This document shows positions 11,540 to 23,215 of a stretch of 64,000 bases of DNA, in pieces. Source of the DNA: Lithobates sylvaticus (Eukaryota > Chordata > Amphibia > Anura > Ranidae); assembly GCA_028564925.1 (NCBI GenBank), contig CM053029.1, positions 190,022,440 through 190,086,439 of the forward strand, written 5' to 3'. How positions within the stretch are numbered: the stretch's first letter is position 1; each line of letters begins with the position of its first letter. The notes under the pieces are model-generated. The model did not search any database, had not been told where the DNA came from, and worked only from the letters and a program-made list of their open reading frames with translations. Made by a program: the position numbers and the translations under genes.

Positions 11540-11984
11540 TAGGCCCCTTTCACACCGGGGCGTTTTTCATGCGGTACAGCGCTAAAAAAAGCGCCTGTTC
11601 ACCGCCTGAAAAAATCTGGCCCCTTTAACTCCAGTGTGAAAGCCGGCGGGCTTTCACACTGGAGCGGTGCGCTAGCAGGATGACAAAAAAAGTCCTGCTA
11701 GCAGCATCTTTGGAGCAGTATAGGAGCGGTGTGTTCACCGCTCCTATACCGCTCCTTCCCATTGATTAGAATGGGACACCGCCGTAAAACCGCGGCAATA
11801 CCGCCGCAAAGCGCCGCTACGGCGGCGCTCTGCAGGGGTGTTTAACCCTTTTTCGTCCGCTCGCGGGGGTAAAACCGCACCGCGAGCAGCCGAATACCGC
11901 GGTTAAAACGACGGTAAAGCAGCGCTAAATATAGCGCTGCTTTACCGTCACCGCGGCTCCCCGTCCCAGTGTGAAAGGGGCCTA
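11540..11984. mobile_element. Family D MITE, complete
   Basis: Terminal inverted repeats read AGGCCCCTTTCACACCGGGG on the left and CAGTGTGAAAGGGGCCT on the right. The interior is extremely CpG-rich and has repeated 'AGCGGTG' and 'CCGC' blocks. It is non-coding. The matching termini of families D, E and G suggest one superfamily. Confidence 0.85.
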
Positions 11985-12094
11985 AGAGAAGATACAGCAA
12001 GTTACTTTTCAAAATTAGACCTGGCACTAAATATTTAAATCTGACTACTAAACACAACTACTTATGTTTAAAATAGTCCACATTTTTCTGTACC

Positions 12095-12100
<6 letters not shown>

Positions 12101-12126
<26 letters not shown>
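12101..12126. repeat. Poly-A tract
   Basis: About 26 adenines; no retroposon body was recognised next to it. Confidence 0.8.
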
Positions 12127-12128
<2 letters not shown>

Positions 12129-12582
12129 TCTAACAAGGATCAACGCCAGCAGTTTACATGCCATTTGGTGTAAGCACATTGCGTTTTACATGCATTACAC
12201 GTGTTACAATGTTTAGTATGTTCTAATAAAACCCGCATAACAGATGCTCCAAGCAGCATATTTTTTTAAGCACACCTAAAATTAACTAGCATTGATATGT
12301 TCTTAAAATACATGCAACAATACATTTCAGTAATATTAAAATAAGCTGCAGAAAAATGATCTGCAGTCAGTACTCTTCTTTGTGCAACACCAAATGGAAT
12401 ACAGTTTATCAAATGCGAGTAGGTCCAAAAAAAAAAATAGGCATTCACCCATTTGTATGTATAGAGTGAGCATCCAAATCTACGCTCTATCCAATGTGCA
12501 TACACAGTATAAACAAAACTGAATACAATTTTTTTGTGTGTTGAAGATTTGTTATGACCTATTCAATGTAAACAAGCTCTCT

Positions 12583-12972
12583 TAGGCCTCCTGCACACAG
12601 GACATTTTGCAAACTCTCCTAGAAGCCTTTCATCCTGGTAGCAGCATTTTGGCAGAAAAAAAAAAAAAAAAACAACGCTTGTAAAATTGGCCAACACTAA
12701 TCATTTATTCTGGTCACGGAAATGAACACCAAGTAGGCCCAGCGTTAACAAACCTTTAGATACGTTTACAATCAAGAAGCAATTTTTCTGCCAAAACTCT
12801 CCTTCTCCTGGACGCACTTGGCAGTGAGGTTTTTTTTCTTCTGCCTCCAAAAGCTGCTAGAAGCCTATGTGTGCATGGACACATAAGGAAGTTTAGAGGC
12901 AGGAGGGAAAAATAAATGCCCGATGCCCATAGAAATAGCTGCAAAAAAGTTCAGTGTGCACGAGGCCTTAAG
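12583..12972. mobile_element. Family O MITE
   Basis: The left end is TTAGGCCTCCTGCACACAGGAC and the right end CAGTGTGCACGAGGCCTTAA, imperfect inverted copies. The second copy is at 34024-34332. Confidence 0.7.
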
Positions 12973-12974
12973 CA

Positions 12975-14175
12975 TTTATGCACATAGGCGTATCAGTCTC
13001 TGAATTCAGATATGTATTCCATACAATTTTATAGGAGTCTGCAGGCAGAACTTTTGTTGCATGGACACATTTGAACAGCAGTGTCCCTTTTTTTTTTTGC
13101 TACGTTCAAGTCTGCAAACCAAAAAGTAGAAATCCGTGGTCCGAATTTGAAAGTATTTTCTGCATTAAGCATGTAAATGTTTATGTCTAAAATGCATACA
13201 CGGGAGTGTTACCTGCCAAATAATTTGTATCGGTCCATCTAGTCCTGATATTTACACAGCTCTGACACAGTCATGTCTGGCACAGCAGGTTGAACGAAAT
13301 AACCAACAGATCTCCAGATAAACATAACGATGTGTGATGCAAGGATATCTCCCACCGTGCTACTGTATTCTGACAGCGGGGAATCCCCACCAGAATACAC
13401 TGCTAAGCACTTGCAGCCACTGGCTGAGATAGCTGATCAAATGCTGGTTTTCCAGCAAGACCGTTTGGGCCTTACAGGCCAGTGTCCCTCTTCAATCTGA
13501 CTGGACAGTAAGGGGATAAGCAGACTGATGAGCTCATCTGTAATTCGCTCTCCTTTAAGTATAAATGAGTATATTCTTGCACTGCAGCATAACAGACTGG
13601 ATCCTTATACTGCTTGCTCCCTCCTCAGGCTGAGTTCTGCTGTACAGGGATCACAAGAAGCAGATACAAAGTCAAATTTAGGCACTTACACCGCCTGCCT
13701 CTAAAAAACACATTTAATGATGTATTAATAAAATGGCTGCAAAAAATTCAAGAGAAGGTGATAATATAGTCTATACATATCAGGCAAGGAGAGCACACAG
13801 ACATTTCTAGTACGATTAGTTAATGGTGAACAGGCTTTGCAGTCAAAATGAAATATTAGCTATGGCATAGCAAGCCATTAGCATTACAGTCCAACAAAAT
13901 GCTATACAATGTGCTATTTACACAGTATAGCCCCACATTTTTTTTTAAACCAAGAAACAAAAGCCTTTACCACGCAAATACAGGTTTGTCAAGAAAGCAT
14001 CTTCAGAAAAGGGATTATTCAATGGCGTCCTGCAAATAGCAGCAACTGCTAGGCCCAGATTTCCAGTTTACTGAAGTCATATCTTACTGAACAAGCCCGA
14101 TCATTTAAAACAAATGGCCAGAACATCAAAGGTTAGCAAGGCATTGCTGAAAATGCAAATTAAGATATTGTCTAG
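12975..14175. other. Intronic sequence with a family R fragment
   Basis: 13365-13510 ('TGTATTCTGACAGCGGGGAA') is a second copy of the repeat at 6240-6420. The remainder shows nothing recognised. Confidence 0.5.
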
Positions 14176-14179
14176 AGCA

Positions 14180-14925
14180 GTTTACACCAGGGCTTGACAA
14201 ATTTGCTTGGAATCTAGGAGCCAGCTAAAAAAGTTAGGAGCCAGGTCGGTAACGGCGATCCGGACTTGTCCCAACATGGAGAAACAAGTGAGGGGAAGAT
14301 GGCCTCCCCATCTGTCTCCAAGTCATTGCCCATAGCTCTTAAGGGACATTATTTTTATTTATTTTTTTTCAAAAGACTTTTTTTAGTTGCGTTGTCTCTC
14401 TGACCCCAGATCTCATATTTAAGAGGTCCTGTCATGCTTTTTTTTTTTTATTACAAGGGATTATTCCATTTTTTGTTATAGGAAAAGTGACACCATTTTT
14501 TTTTTTAAAAGAACAGTGAAAAAAAATTAATAAAAAAAGTTAAAATAAATGTAAACACGCCGAGCTCCCGTGCAGAAGTGAATGCATACGTGAGTAGCGC
14601 CCGCATATGAAAAGTGTTCAAACCACACATGTGAGGTATCGCCGCGATCGGTAGAGCGAGAGCAATAATTCTAGCCCTAGACCTCCTCTAACACAAAACA
14701 TGCAACCTGTAGAATTTTTCAATTGTCGCCTATGGAGATTTTAAAGGGTAAAAGTTTGTCGCCATTCCACGAGCCGAGGCAATTTTGAAGCGTGACATGT
14801 TGGGCATCAATTTACTCAACGTAACATTATCTTTCACACTTCTAAGTCTGTTGTGCAAATACAGTGTGACAGACAGTATTGCAACGACCACCATTTTATT
14901 CTCTAGGGTGTTGGAAAATTATTAT

Positions 14926-14935
<10 letters not shown>
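14180..14935. repeat. Family I dispersed repeat
   Basis: It starts 'GGGCTTGACAAATTTGCTTG' and 'TAGGAGCCAGCTAAAAAAG' and includes 'GTGAGGTATCGCCGCGATCG' and 'GCGTGACATGTTGGGCATCA'. The first blocks recur at 30900-30962. Related sequence is recalled from ranid genomes; the class is unknown to me. Confidence 0.65.
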
Positions 14936-14963
<28 letters not shown>

Positions 14964-14971
14964 ACACACAT

Positions 14972-15002
<31 letters not shown>

Positions 15003-15008
15003 TATACA
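14925..15008. repeat. TTA/TA/CATA/CA compound microsatellite
   Basis: Consecutive blocks of ATT, AT, ACAT and AC repeats sit at the junction of families I and A. Confidence 0.9.
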
Positions 15009-15009
15009 C

Positions 15010-15383
15010 CTAAGTATGCAAGCATTCAGAGTAAAGTGCCATGCATAAGTATCCATCAGTGTCCCCCATCAATGCCGCCTACCAGTAATGGAGAAAAAAA
15101 AAAAAAAAAAAACTTTACAAGATTTTCTAACGGAAACAAACAAACTTTTTTTCCTTCAAAATTGTAGGGTTTTTTTGTTTAACAAAAAAAAAAAAAAAAA
15201 AAAAAACGCAGGAGGTGATCAAATACCACCAATAGAAAGCTCCATTTGTGGGGAGGAAAAAATTATAATGTTTGAGTACAGTGTAGCATGACCACGCAAT
15301 TGTCAAACAGCGACAGCGCTGAAAATTGGCTTGGGCAGGAAGGGGGTGCAAGTGCCTTGTATTGAGGTAGTTAATGGTGGTAC
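15010..15383. mobile_element. Family A element, one-ended copy
   Basis: It contains the 'GGTGATCAAATACCACCAAT' and 'GAAAGCTCCATTTGTGGGG' blocks and ends 'GTATTGAGGTAGTTAATGG', equivalent to the TTAA end of the copy at 32295. Two poly-A runs lie inside. It abuts family H directly at about 15384. Confidence 0.75.
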
Positions 15384-15864
15384 AACATTTAGCAACTCAC
15401 ATGGTTGATTAAAAAAAAACGGGCACATCCAAGTATGCAGGCATCCGAGGTAAAGCTGTCCACAGACTGTCCTCCGCACCGCTATCAATGACATCCCTTC
15501 CATGCTGCACTCCACCGCAGGGTAGCCTTCCTGGTCACAATTGCAGACCGACAGCGGCGAGATCCATATTGCTGCACTTATAAGCCCCTCTTTTATATTC
15601 TGTAGCTCCTGCTGGATTTTGCTTCTAATCCCCTTGTGGAGGCTGCCATTTGTGGATGGACATTTTATGGTTACACAACTTATCACATTGCCATCATCTT
15701 TTTATATGGACTAAAAACCGAAGGACTTAAGAATAATCAATTGTGGAACAAATCATCTGAGTTTCCATTATTTCTTATGGGGAAATTCGCTTTGATATAC
15801 AAGTGCTTTGGATTACAAGCATGTTTCCAGAATGAATTATGCCCGCAATCCAAAGGTTTTACTG
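15384..15864. mobile_element. Family H (pogo-like) element, one end present
   Basis: The right end CCAAAGGTTTTACTG is followed by TA, and the sequence is the reverse of the left half of the copy at 37055. The blocks 'GGAGGCTGCCATTTGTGGAT' and 'CCATTATTTCTTATGGGGAA' are shared. The left end is missing where it meets family A. The CAGTAAAACCTTGG terminus and TA flank suggest a Tc1/mariner/pogo relative. Confidence 0.7.
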
Positions 15865-15865
15865 T

Positions 15866-17585
15866 ATTTAGTACATAAACATTAGGGAAAATTTTTGGAG
15901 CAAAAGTTTACTTTGACAAAAGTCATGTTTTTTTGTTTCTGGGAACCCTCCATGTACTTCTAGGAGACTTGCTCAGATACAAGAGAAGATTAAGTGCGAG
16001 ACCAGGTAAGCAGTAGCAAAAAATGATATGTTACCCCAGAGCAACATTGGATTACACCAAGAGTTTTCTTTCAGACAATAACTTTAAACCATATGAATAA
16101 AAGCAAATTCTTATAAGCATCCTGGCGATGGTATGGTCTGTATCAACCCCTGTAGCCATCTGCCTCTAACTTGGTCTGCATGTAAAATGTTGAGAAAAAA
16201 AAAAAATAAGGCCACGATGGAGGAAAAAAAAAAAAAAACACAAACATACTAGATATTAACATGCATCCATACAGTTACTAGTATAGAATGTTGTTCATTA
16301 TAGTGGTCCTTTAAGCTCTGAATGAAGCTCAGGGTATTAGCAGCCTGCAGCATTAAAAAAAAAAAAAAAGCAGGCAGCCAATGAGCGATAAGGTGCCCTT
16401 CATGGCAACATATGGGACAAGCTTGGAGAGTGACGTGGCCTGCAGACAATAATCCACAGCGTTTGACAGTGCCAGGGGTGTGTCAGGAGCACACATAGCT
16501 GGGAGGTGGGGGTGGTTTGCAGCACTGAAAAGGGCTGGGAGCTGCTGAGCACATGACAAGCATGTCAGGGAACAGCGCTGCAGATACTAAAAGAATTAAC
16601 TCCATAAATGACCATGATGACTGAAAACGAGGATAAAAAAATGCAACACGAAAGATGCTGCCAATTGCAAGGAACATGGTTACCAGTGCTGAGGGGAGGA
16701 GAAATGCAGGAAACAAGGGGTTGGGTTCATTTACATAAACAAAAAAAAAAAATCCAGTTTGGGAGAGGCAGGAGACAAAGCAGGATGAGGACATGTGATC
16801 CTATACATGCTGAGTTAGTATTTGTATTGTGTGCCCTGCAGCTAAAAAGGTAGCATAACCTGCCAGGAACATGCCATGAGAAATGAATAAAAGTGCTTGC
16901 TGAGGACGTCTAAGGGGCGATATAAGAACAAATGAGAAATTACATTTACAAAAACTTTTTTTCTTTTTTATTTTCATTTACAAAAACAAGGAAAACTATG
17001 CATCTTAAAGCTGAACTTTGGGATAAGAAAATACTGAATACATACAAGAGGCATGTGTATTCTTACTTGTATCTTGGTGCGTGTTGTGCATTTCTTCTAG
17101 GTGTGCACAGCAATCCAGCATGAAGCTTTGGTTGTACATTAGCTTCCTGTACAAAGACTGGTCTCGTATTCATCCCAAATTGTAGATTTCTGCAGGCCAG
17201 GAGGGACCCTCACACAACTCTGCTCAGGGTACATACAGCACAAGGAGCTCACTGATACTTTTATATGGTAATCTTTTGTGGCTATTAAAGAGCATGTTTA
17301 AATTAAAGGAATGTATCTAGAGTTGGATTTACATCTGTGACAACAGTAAGATGGGTCAGTAAATGTATGACATTTTTTACTGTCCCTCCAAAAACTACCC
17401 ACCGAATCATGACTATATAGTGAAGGGTTGGAAGAATCCCAAAATAAGAAAAAATGTGTGGACCCCATAATAGTGGATCATACACCAACTCTTCTATGGA
17501 GAAGAAAAAAATAAAAATAAAATAATATATTATGATAAAGCAAATAAACCCACAACAGTAAAATCTGTCTGTATATGCAGTAAAG
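15866..17585. other. Intronic sequence, nothing recognised
   Basis: There are scattered A-runs (about 16195-16205, 16222-16237, 16354-16369, 16740-16751). No TIRs or coding exon could be supported. Confidence 0.55.
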
Positions 17586-17589
17586 TATA

Positions 17590-17668
17590 CTAAAACCTAA
17601 GGGTTTAATCCTTTGAATTGTGTAAAAAAATTAAAACCTAAGGGTTTAATCCTTTGAATTGTGTAAAA
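17590..17668 (+). repeat. Short tandem duplication (about 42-bp unit, two copies)
   Basis: The phrase starting AAAACCTAAGGGTTTAATCC and ending TTGTGTAAAA occurs at about 17592-17627 and again at about 17634-17668. Confidence 0.85.
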
Positions 17669-17733
17669 ATTGGATTTTCGTACCGACAGTAAAATCCATT
17701 TCTCTGAGTTCAACGGGCAGAGCGCCTCCTTAA

Positions 17734-18189
17734 AGGGATTTGTAAATGCAAATTTTTTTATTTTTTTTTAAAATAACAAACATGTTATACTTACCTCCAC
17801 TGCGCAGTTCGTTTTGCACAGAGTGGCCCCGAACCTGGTCTTCTGGGGTCCCTCGGCAGCTGTCTCGGCTCCCCCCCGCAAGAACTAGGCACCTTCATGC
17901 GACCTCTCTCGAATGGTGGTTAGTTCTTGTGGGCACTCTCTGGTGATACAGCCGGCGGCTATAGCCGCTCATTGCATCACTCGGCCCCGCCCCCCGTGTC
18001 ATTAGATGTGATTGACAGCAGCGCTAGCCAATGGCTGCGTTGCTTTCAATCCATCCACTCTAGCCAATCAACGACCAGGCTGAGCGGCGAAGAGGAGATC
18101 GGGGGTGAAGGTAAGTAAAACTGGTATTGTCGGATGTTTTTTCACCTTAATGCATTAAGGTGAAAAAAAAATGAACCTTTACAACCCAT
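17734..18189. mobile_element. Family C element with TTAA target duplication
   Basis: It is bounded by TTAA at 17730-17733 and at 18190-18193. The ends AGGGATTTGTAAA and TTTACAACCCAT are imperfect inverted repeats. It carries the internal hairpin CACCTTAATGCATTAAGGTG near 18144-18163. It sits inside the non-coding inverted region of a DIRS-type fossil. The TTAA duplication points to the piggyBac or Kolobok superfamilies. Confidence 0.85.
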
Positions 18190-18264
18190 TTAATCTTGAC
18201 CATTGGGGTTAGATCGCCTCGGCAGGACTAGGCAGAACAAAAAAAACACCTGGCTATGCCCATG

Positions 18265-18575
18265 TGCTGTCCTAGTTTCATAGTTAGTAAGGTTGAATAA
18301 AGACACCAGTCCATCCAATTTAACCTGAGTGTCTACAATTGTCCCTATCCCTGTATATTGCACACCCACATTGGTCCCTACCCTCAAGGAGCCCACAATC
18401 CAAGGGCCAATTTTTGGACAGAAGCCAATTAACCTACCTGTATGTCTTTGGATTGTGGGAGGAAACCGGAGTACCCGGAGGAAACCCATGCAGGCACAGG
18501 GAGAACATGCAAACTCCAGGCAGGTAGTGTCGTGGTTGGAATTTGAACCAGTGACCCTTCTTACTGCTAGGTGAG
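18265..18575 (+). repeat. SINE-like dispersed repeat (conserved 'GTGGGAGGAAACCGGAG' type)
   Basis: It contains TGGGAGGAAACCGGAGTACC and GGGAGAACATGCAAACTCCA, wording widespread in fish and amphibian genomes. An opposite-strand fragment lies at 29845-29945. The class is not settled here. Confidence 0.65.
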
Positions 18576-19309
18576 AGTGCTGTGTGTGAACTCAGAGAAA
18601 TGGATTTTATGGTGAGTACAAAAATCACATTCTTTCGTTCGACGGACAAAGCGCAAAATATCCCAAGGCTAACCACAAGAGCCCTGACCGGGTCACAGGA
18701 GCCCCATCTGAAATAAAAAAAAACTGTTGGAGAAAAAAAATAAAATAAAAAAAAAAACCCTCAAGAGGGAACCCCCACTCTTAAAAACAGCAGCCTGCAA
18801 AGCCTTGCAGCCAAAAGAAGCATCCTCAAATGCCAAAACATCTACTTTATACATTTTAGTGAAGGTATGCGCTGACGACCAAGTGGCCGCCTTGCAAACC
18901 TGTGATATTGACGCTTGATACAAGAAAGCCCAAGAAGTACTAAGCGCCTGAGTAGAATGCGCCGTGACAGGGAAAGGAGGAACCTGACCCTTAATATAAT
19001 AGGCCTGAGTCAGTCTGTCTGATCCATCTGGAAATGGTAGCTGAAGAAGCGGCTAGCCATTTCATGTATCCCTGTGTAACCAAAAAAAAAAGCGAGTCTG
19101 ACCTCCGGAAGCTGCGAGATGCACCAGAATCGCACGAACCACATAGGTCCTGACTAGACAGAAATAAAACTGAATACCTAGAGCAGGGAGGGGGTTATAT
19201 ACCGAGGACAGCCCATGGGCGTAGCCAGGTGTTTTTTTTGTTCTGCCTAGTCCTACTCCTGCAGGGGCAATATAACCCAATGGTCAAGATTAAGGAAGCA
19301 CTGTGTCTG

Positions 19310-20525
19310 TCAATGAAGAAAAGAGAAAGACTGTTTGATCATGTATGCACAGATTCACCTCTTCCATTGAGTCCAAAACATGTCCGAATAAGACAGTTAG
19401 TGGAGTCAGGATGCACATGCTCAGTTTGGTGTGTATTGCTAGAGTTTTTTTACTTAGAGTGCAAGTGATCAGCACAGGGCCAATCAGCACTATCTAGACA
19501 GAGGGTCAGGGGTCCTACATCCCCATAAGGCAGCCAGTGCAGTATGAAAACTCTGCCTATAAGCCTTAACCAGGCACTGATAGAAGTCACAAGACTGCTA
19601 TATACTGCTGATGAGATAAAAAGGTATTTAGGAGATTATATTTACTAAGATAATTGCATTTCTGTGTACTGTGGGAGACCAGATATAGTAAATGCAGGGT
19701 CCTGGGTCTAGTAATACTTTGAATTAGAAACTTGTAATGCCAATTTGTATGCAAATAAGGACGTCTTTTCTCTGATCAGCATATATGTTAAGGGTTGGTG
19801 ACTCAAATGGTCTTGGAATCAGTGTTCGCATACAAACCACCCAACTAGAATTTTCAGGAGGTAAGCAACTGCAGTTCACCATTTTTTCCCCCTCATGACA
19901 GGTCCACTTCAAAATGGCACCTCTCCCCTCAAAATGCCACTACCAAGCACACAGCAATTTAACAAGCTTGCACCTATTTGCCCATGAGCTGCTGTCACTG
20001 ATTTATTGGGACAGCTTCAGGATTGTAGCAGGGCTCTGCACAAGGTTTATAAAACAAAAAAGCTGCATGAAGATATCAAAAGATACCCACAAGTAGCAAG
20101 GGACGCCTCCTTTAAAAGAGAAATAGGTGCCCAGATTGAATTAAGAAATGTTGTGTATGGGGTACCCTAGGTCCTGGTGTTCCCAGAAGAAATAGAGCAG
20201 AATTTTGAGAAGACAAATGCATGTAGCATGCGGTGCCTTCTATCAAAGTTATCACTGATTGTAGTATTTGGTCTTGAAAGGTTGGTTTTAATTGGTATAG
20301 TTCACAAGGCAACCCAACTGACGCCTCGGATGGAAACCAACACCTGAACGACGATTCAAACAGCCTTTTTTACAGCAGTAAACCTATTCACTTTGTGACA
20401 TCACAACCCCAGAGACAGCATGCGGCCAAGAGTCAGAATGACCGCTTCCAGCTAAGGTTTCTTAAACAGGTTTTCTGCTCCATGAGCCATTTCTTTTCAT
20501 TTGACCATTCCATGGACATAAAAAT
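19310..20525. other. Intronic sequence, nothing recognised
   Basis: No repeat ends, microsatellite or exon was identified. Confidence 0.5.
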
Positions 20526-20527
20526 GG

Positions 20528-20959
20528 GTGGTAAACTTTCGTGTTTTTTTTCACCTTAATGCGTCAGTGAACGCCCCCTCCCGTTATACTTACCTGAACC
20601 CTCAAACTTGACCCGGTGGGGAGGCTCTGTCTCTCTGCCCCGATTTTGATTGGATAGATTGATAGAAGCGCAGCCATTGGCTCCCACTGCTGTCAATCAA
20701 ATCCAATGACGCGAGCACAGGAGGAGGGGCCGAGTCCTGCATTCGGCCTCTATGGACGCTGAATGCTGGACTCGGTAGTGCGCCAGCAAGGTAACCCCCT
20801 GGGGGGGGGGGAGCGCTTCTCCGAGGTGGGTTATTAAATGTGGGGGATGAGGCATGAGAGCCGTCGGGTGACCCCAGAAGAGCAGGTTCGGGGCCACTCT
20901 GTGCAAAACAAACTGCACAGTGGAGGCAAGTATGACGCCTTTTTACCTTTACAACCCCT
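20528..20959. mobile_element. Family C element
   Basis: The right end CCTTTACAACCCCT is followed by TTAA (20960-20963). The interior has 'GTTATACTTACCTGAACCC' and 'GCTGTCAATCAAATCCAATG'. The left end is less clear. On the minus strand, 20584-20600 gives a near-perfect 5' splice donor. Confidence 0.8.
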
Positions 20960-20988
20960 TTAATCACACAACTGATCTGCAAAGATTT

Positions 20989-21352
20989 TAGGCCCCTTTC
21001 ACGACTGTTCTGATTAGGTCCTCCTGTCAGTTTTTCAGGCCACCCTGATCGGACAGTTCATTCATCCCTATGAGCCAGCAGGTGTAAATGGACTTGTGTA
21101 CCACCTACCTCCAAACTGATCTGGTTCACTAAACACAAATGGGAGGAGATCCGTTCTGTGTAGGCAGCTTGGATCAGAGGTAATTGGGTGTAAAATGCAC
21201 AGCGGAGTCAGTTTACACCCAGCTGCCCATAGAGCAGAGCGGGTTCTGTCCACGTCCACTCTGCAAGAACTGAGCAGACATGAACTTATCTGCCCGCTCA
21301 GCAGGGGATCCGCTCATCGCAACACAGTATGCCCGGTATGAAAGGGGCCTTA
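20989..21352. mobile_element. Family E MITE
   Basis: The ends TAGGCCCCTTTCACGAC and TATGAAAGGGGCCTTA are inverted copies. It is about 360 bp with an interior related to 11139 and 37316. Confidence 0.75.
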
Positions 21353-21354
21353 AG

Positions 21355-22385
21355 TGCATAGGGGAAAACAGGATCTGTTATGCTGTGCACTGCATGTGTT
21401 GCAGTTTACGGCAGCAAACCATACATGTGTGCCTTGGGGTGCTGTAATGAATAGCTATGCACCACATGCATATATAGTGCATTGTCATGCGTTACTGTAA
21501 GATGTGTTCTAATGCATTCTTTGTGCTCATTAAGACTTATTCACACCACAAAGCAGCGTTCCACATGCTGTGTCCTTTTGTCCTGGCACACACCTGGGTA
21601 CAGGCAGCCACTGAGGTGAGTCACCGATCTATTAACAGGACGTGTCTTAAGTACATTGGTCGCTGCAGATAACAAAAAAAACAACTCTCCAAGGAAAAAG
21701 CTATTTTAAAAAAAAGGTAGCTGGAAAAATGACCACTTCTTACACAAGGCGAGTGACCCTGAAAACTGCCACCTGAATCAACACAAGCTTTCTCTGTGCG
21801 TCGAGGAGAATTTTTTTCCCCTGAGTGGACGCTTTCACGCTGTGACTTTGATCAAAGTATAAGCTATATGTAAGAAGAGATTAAAACTTCATGGTACAGA
21901 TAATGCCCTGCCCCCCAGTGCTCCAGTGAAAGTGGGTTGCCTACAAACAGTAACAGGGTAAACAACGAGCCTTTGGAGAGATCAGGCAGCTGCAGGTGAC
22001 AAACCAGTTACCAGACTCAGGTTCTCTGGAAGCAATTCTAGAAGTGCAGGCGATTCTACATAACCATATGGGTTGCCAGCTGGCAACTCTGCAAATGGCT
22101 AACTACAAGTCCCAGCATGATTGGGAAGCAAGAAGCTGGCATATGCAGCTGAAAATGTGGGCCTGCACGTGAAAATGACAATCGCCTGGTTATTATGGCC
22201 ATTTCAGCAGCTTCAACACTATGAAAAGCTGAAAGCAGCCAGTGAAGTCAGCTGACTCGTATTCCTGCTATGGCCACCTGTGCATTTCTCTTGCGACATA
22301 AAATCTTAATGTATATGCAAAAGCCTAACATCTCATTGACTCCCTTCTGGTCTGTACAATTGAAAGCGTTTTTTTTTTTTTTTTT
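21355..22385. other. Intronic sequence, nothing recognised
   Basis: A T-run is at about 22367-22388. No exon or element ends could be supported. Confidence 0.5.
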
Positions 22386-22388
22386 TTA

Positions 22389-23215
22389 GGGGGGAAAGTA
22401 TAAATAAATATAAGTCCATCAACAGTCCAAATCAGAAAAAAAAGTATCAATGAAGACAATATGATCCACCAAAATTCTGTAGATGGAGAGGTGGAGGTAG
22501 AAAACCAAGGTGTAGGAAGGAAGGTCAATATTGATACATGCACCTTACTAGATTGGGTGGACCCCCTAAATAGCGAAGTCTGAAGCGCAAGCAGATATAA
22601 CCCTCTGTACGGGTAAATGGGGTATCCAACCGGTCATTGGACACGTCCGACAGGAAGGAGTTCGCAAAGCAGGAACCATTGAAGATGTCAACTCTGACGA
22701 AACATGCGGTGTTACGTACTGACGCCCCCATGTGTTTTTTGGAACATGGGTGTTTGTTTATACGCTGCCGGCAATTTTTAAATATAGCGAGTGACGCTGG
22801 TCCCCGCTTTTTTCCTATCTGTTTTTTTACGACTAACCCAGTTTGTTAAGATACTACACCATTGGAGTCATCTTTTTTCTTCCACCTATGTTGGTGTCTA
22901 TCGGATCGTGATCGTTTGGAATCCTGATTCCTGCTTTGCGGACTCATTCCTGACGGACGTGCCCAGTGACCTGTCGGATACCCCATTTACCCGTGCAGAG
23001 GGTTAGATCTGCTTGCGCTTCAGACCTCGCCATTTAGGGGGTCCACCCAATCTGGTAAGGTGCATATATCAATATTGACCTTCCCACACCTTGGTTTTCT
23101 ACCTCCTGACTGTTTTACTTTCATGTTTTGGATTTTCCGCTGGATCATATTGTGTCTTGATACTTTTTTCTGATTTGGACTGTTGATGGACTTATAATTT
23201 ATACTTTTTCAATAT
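22389..23215. mobile_element. Foldback element with arms of about 280 bp
   Basis: The left arm (about 22389-22680) and right arm (about 22928-23215) are inverted copies. For example 'AGTCCATCAACAGTCCAAAT' on the left matches 'ATTTGGACTGTTGATGGACT' on the right, and 'CCCTCTGTACGGGTAAATGG' matches 'CCATTTACCCGTGCAGAGGG'. The spacer of about 250 bp is not repeated. No coding capacity is seen; the translated arms give look-alike peptides on both strands. Confidence 0.8.

Larger units (their letters stand above)
17660..19305 (-). mobile_element. DIRS-type tyrosine-recombinase retroelement fragment, broken
   Basis: The minus strand around 18740-19080 resembles the C-terminal part of a DIRS tyrosine recombinase (motifs such as AHSTQALSTSWAF, CKAATWSS and HTFTKMY). 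Inverted copies of non-coding sequence lie at 18191-18273 and 19204-19292, and a second inverted pair at about 17666-17716 and 18587-18625, as expected for the inverted terminal regions of this group. A family C element (17734-18189) and a dispersed SINE-like repeat (about 18265-18575) lie within it. It is an old, incomplete fossil with several breaks. Confidence 0.75.

Noticed and set aside
22525-23006. Two similar peptides on opposite strands near 22.6 and 22.95 kb (duplicated gene?)
   Set aside because: They are the two arms of the foldback element read in opposite directions.
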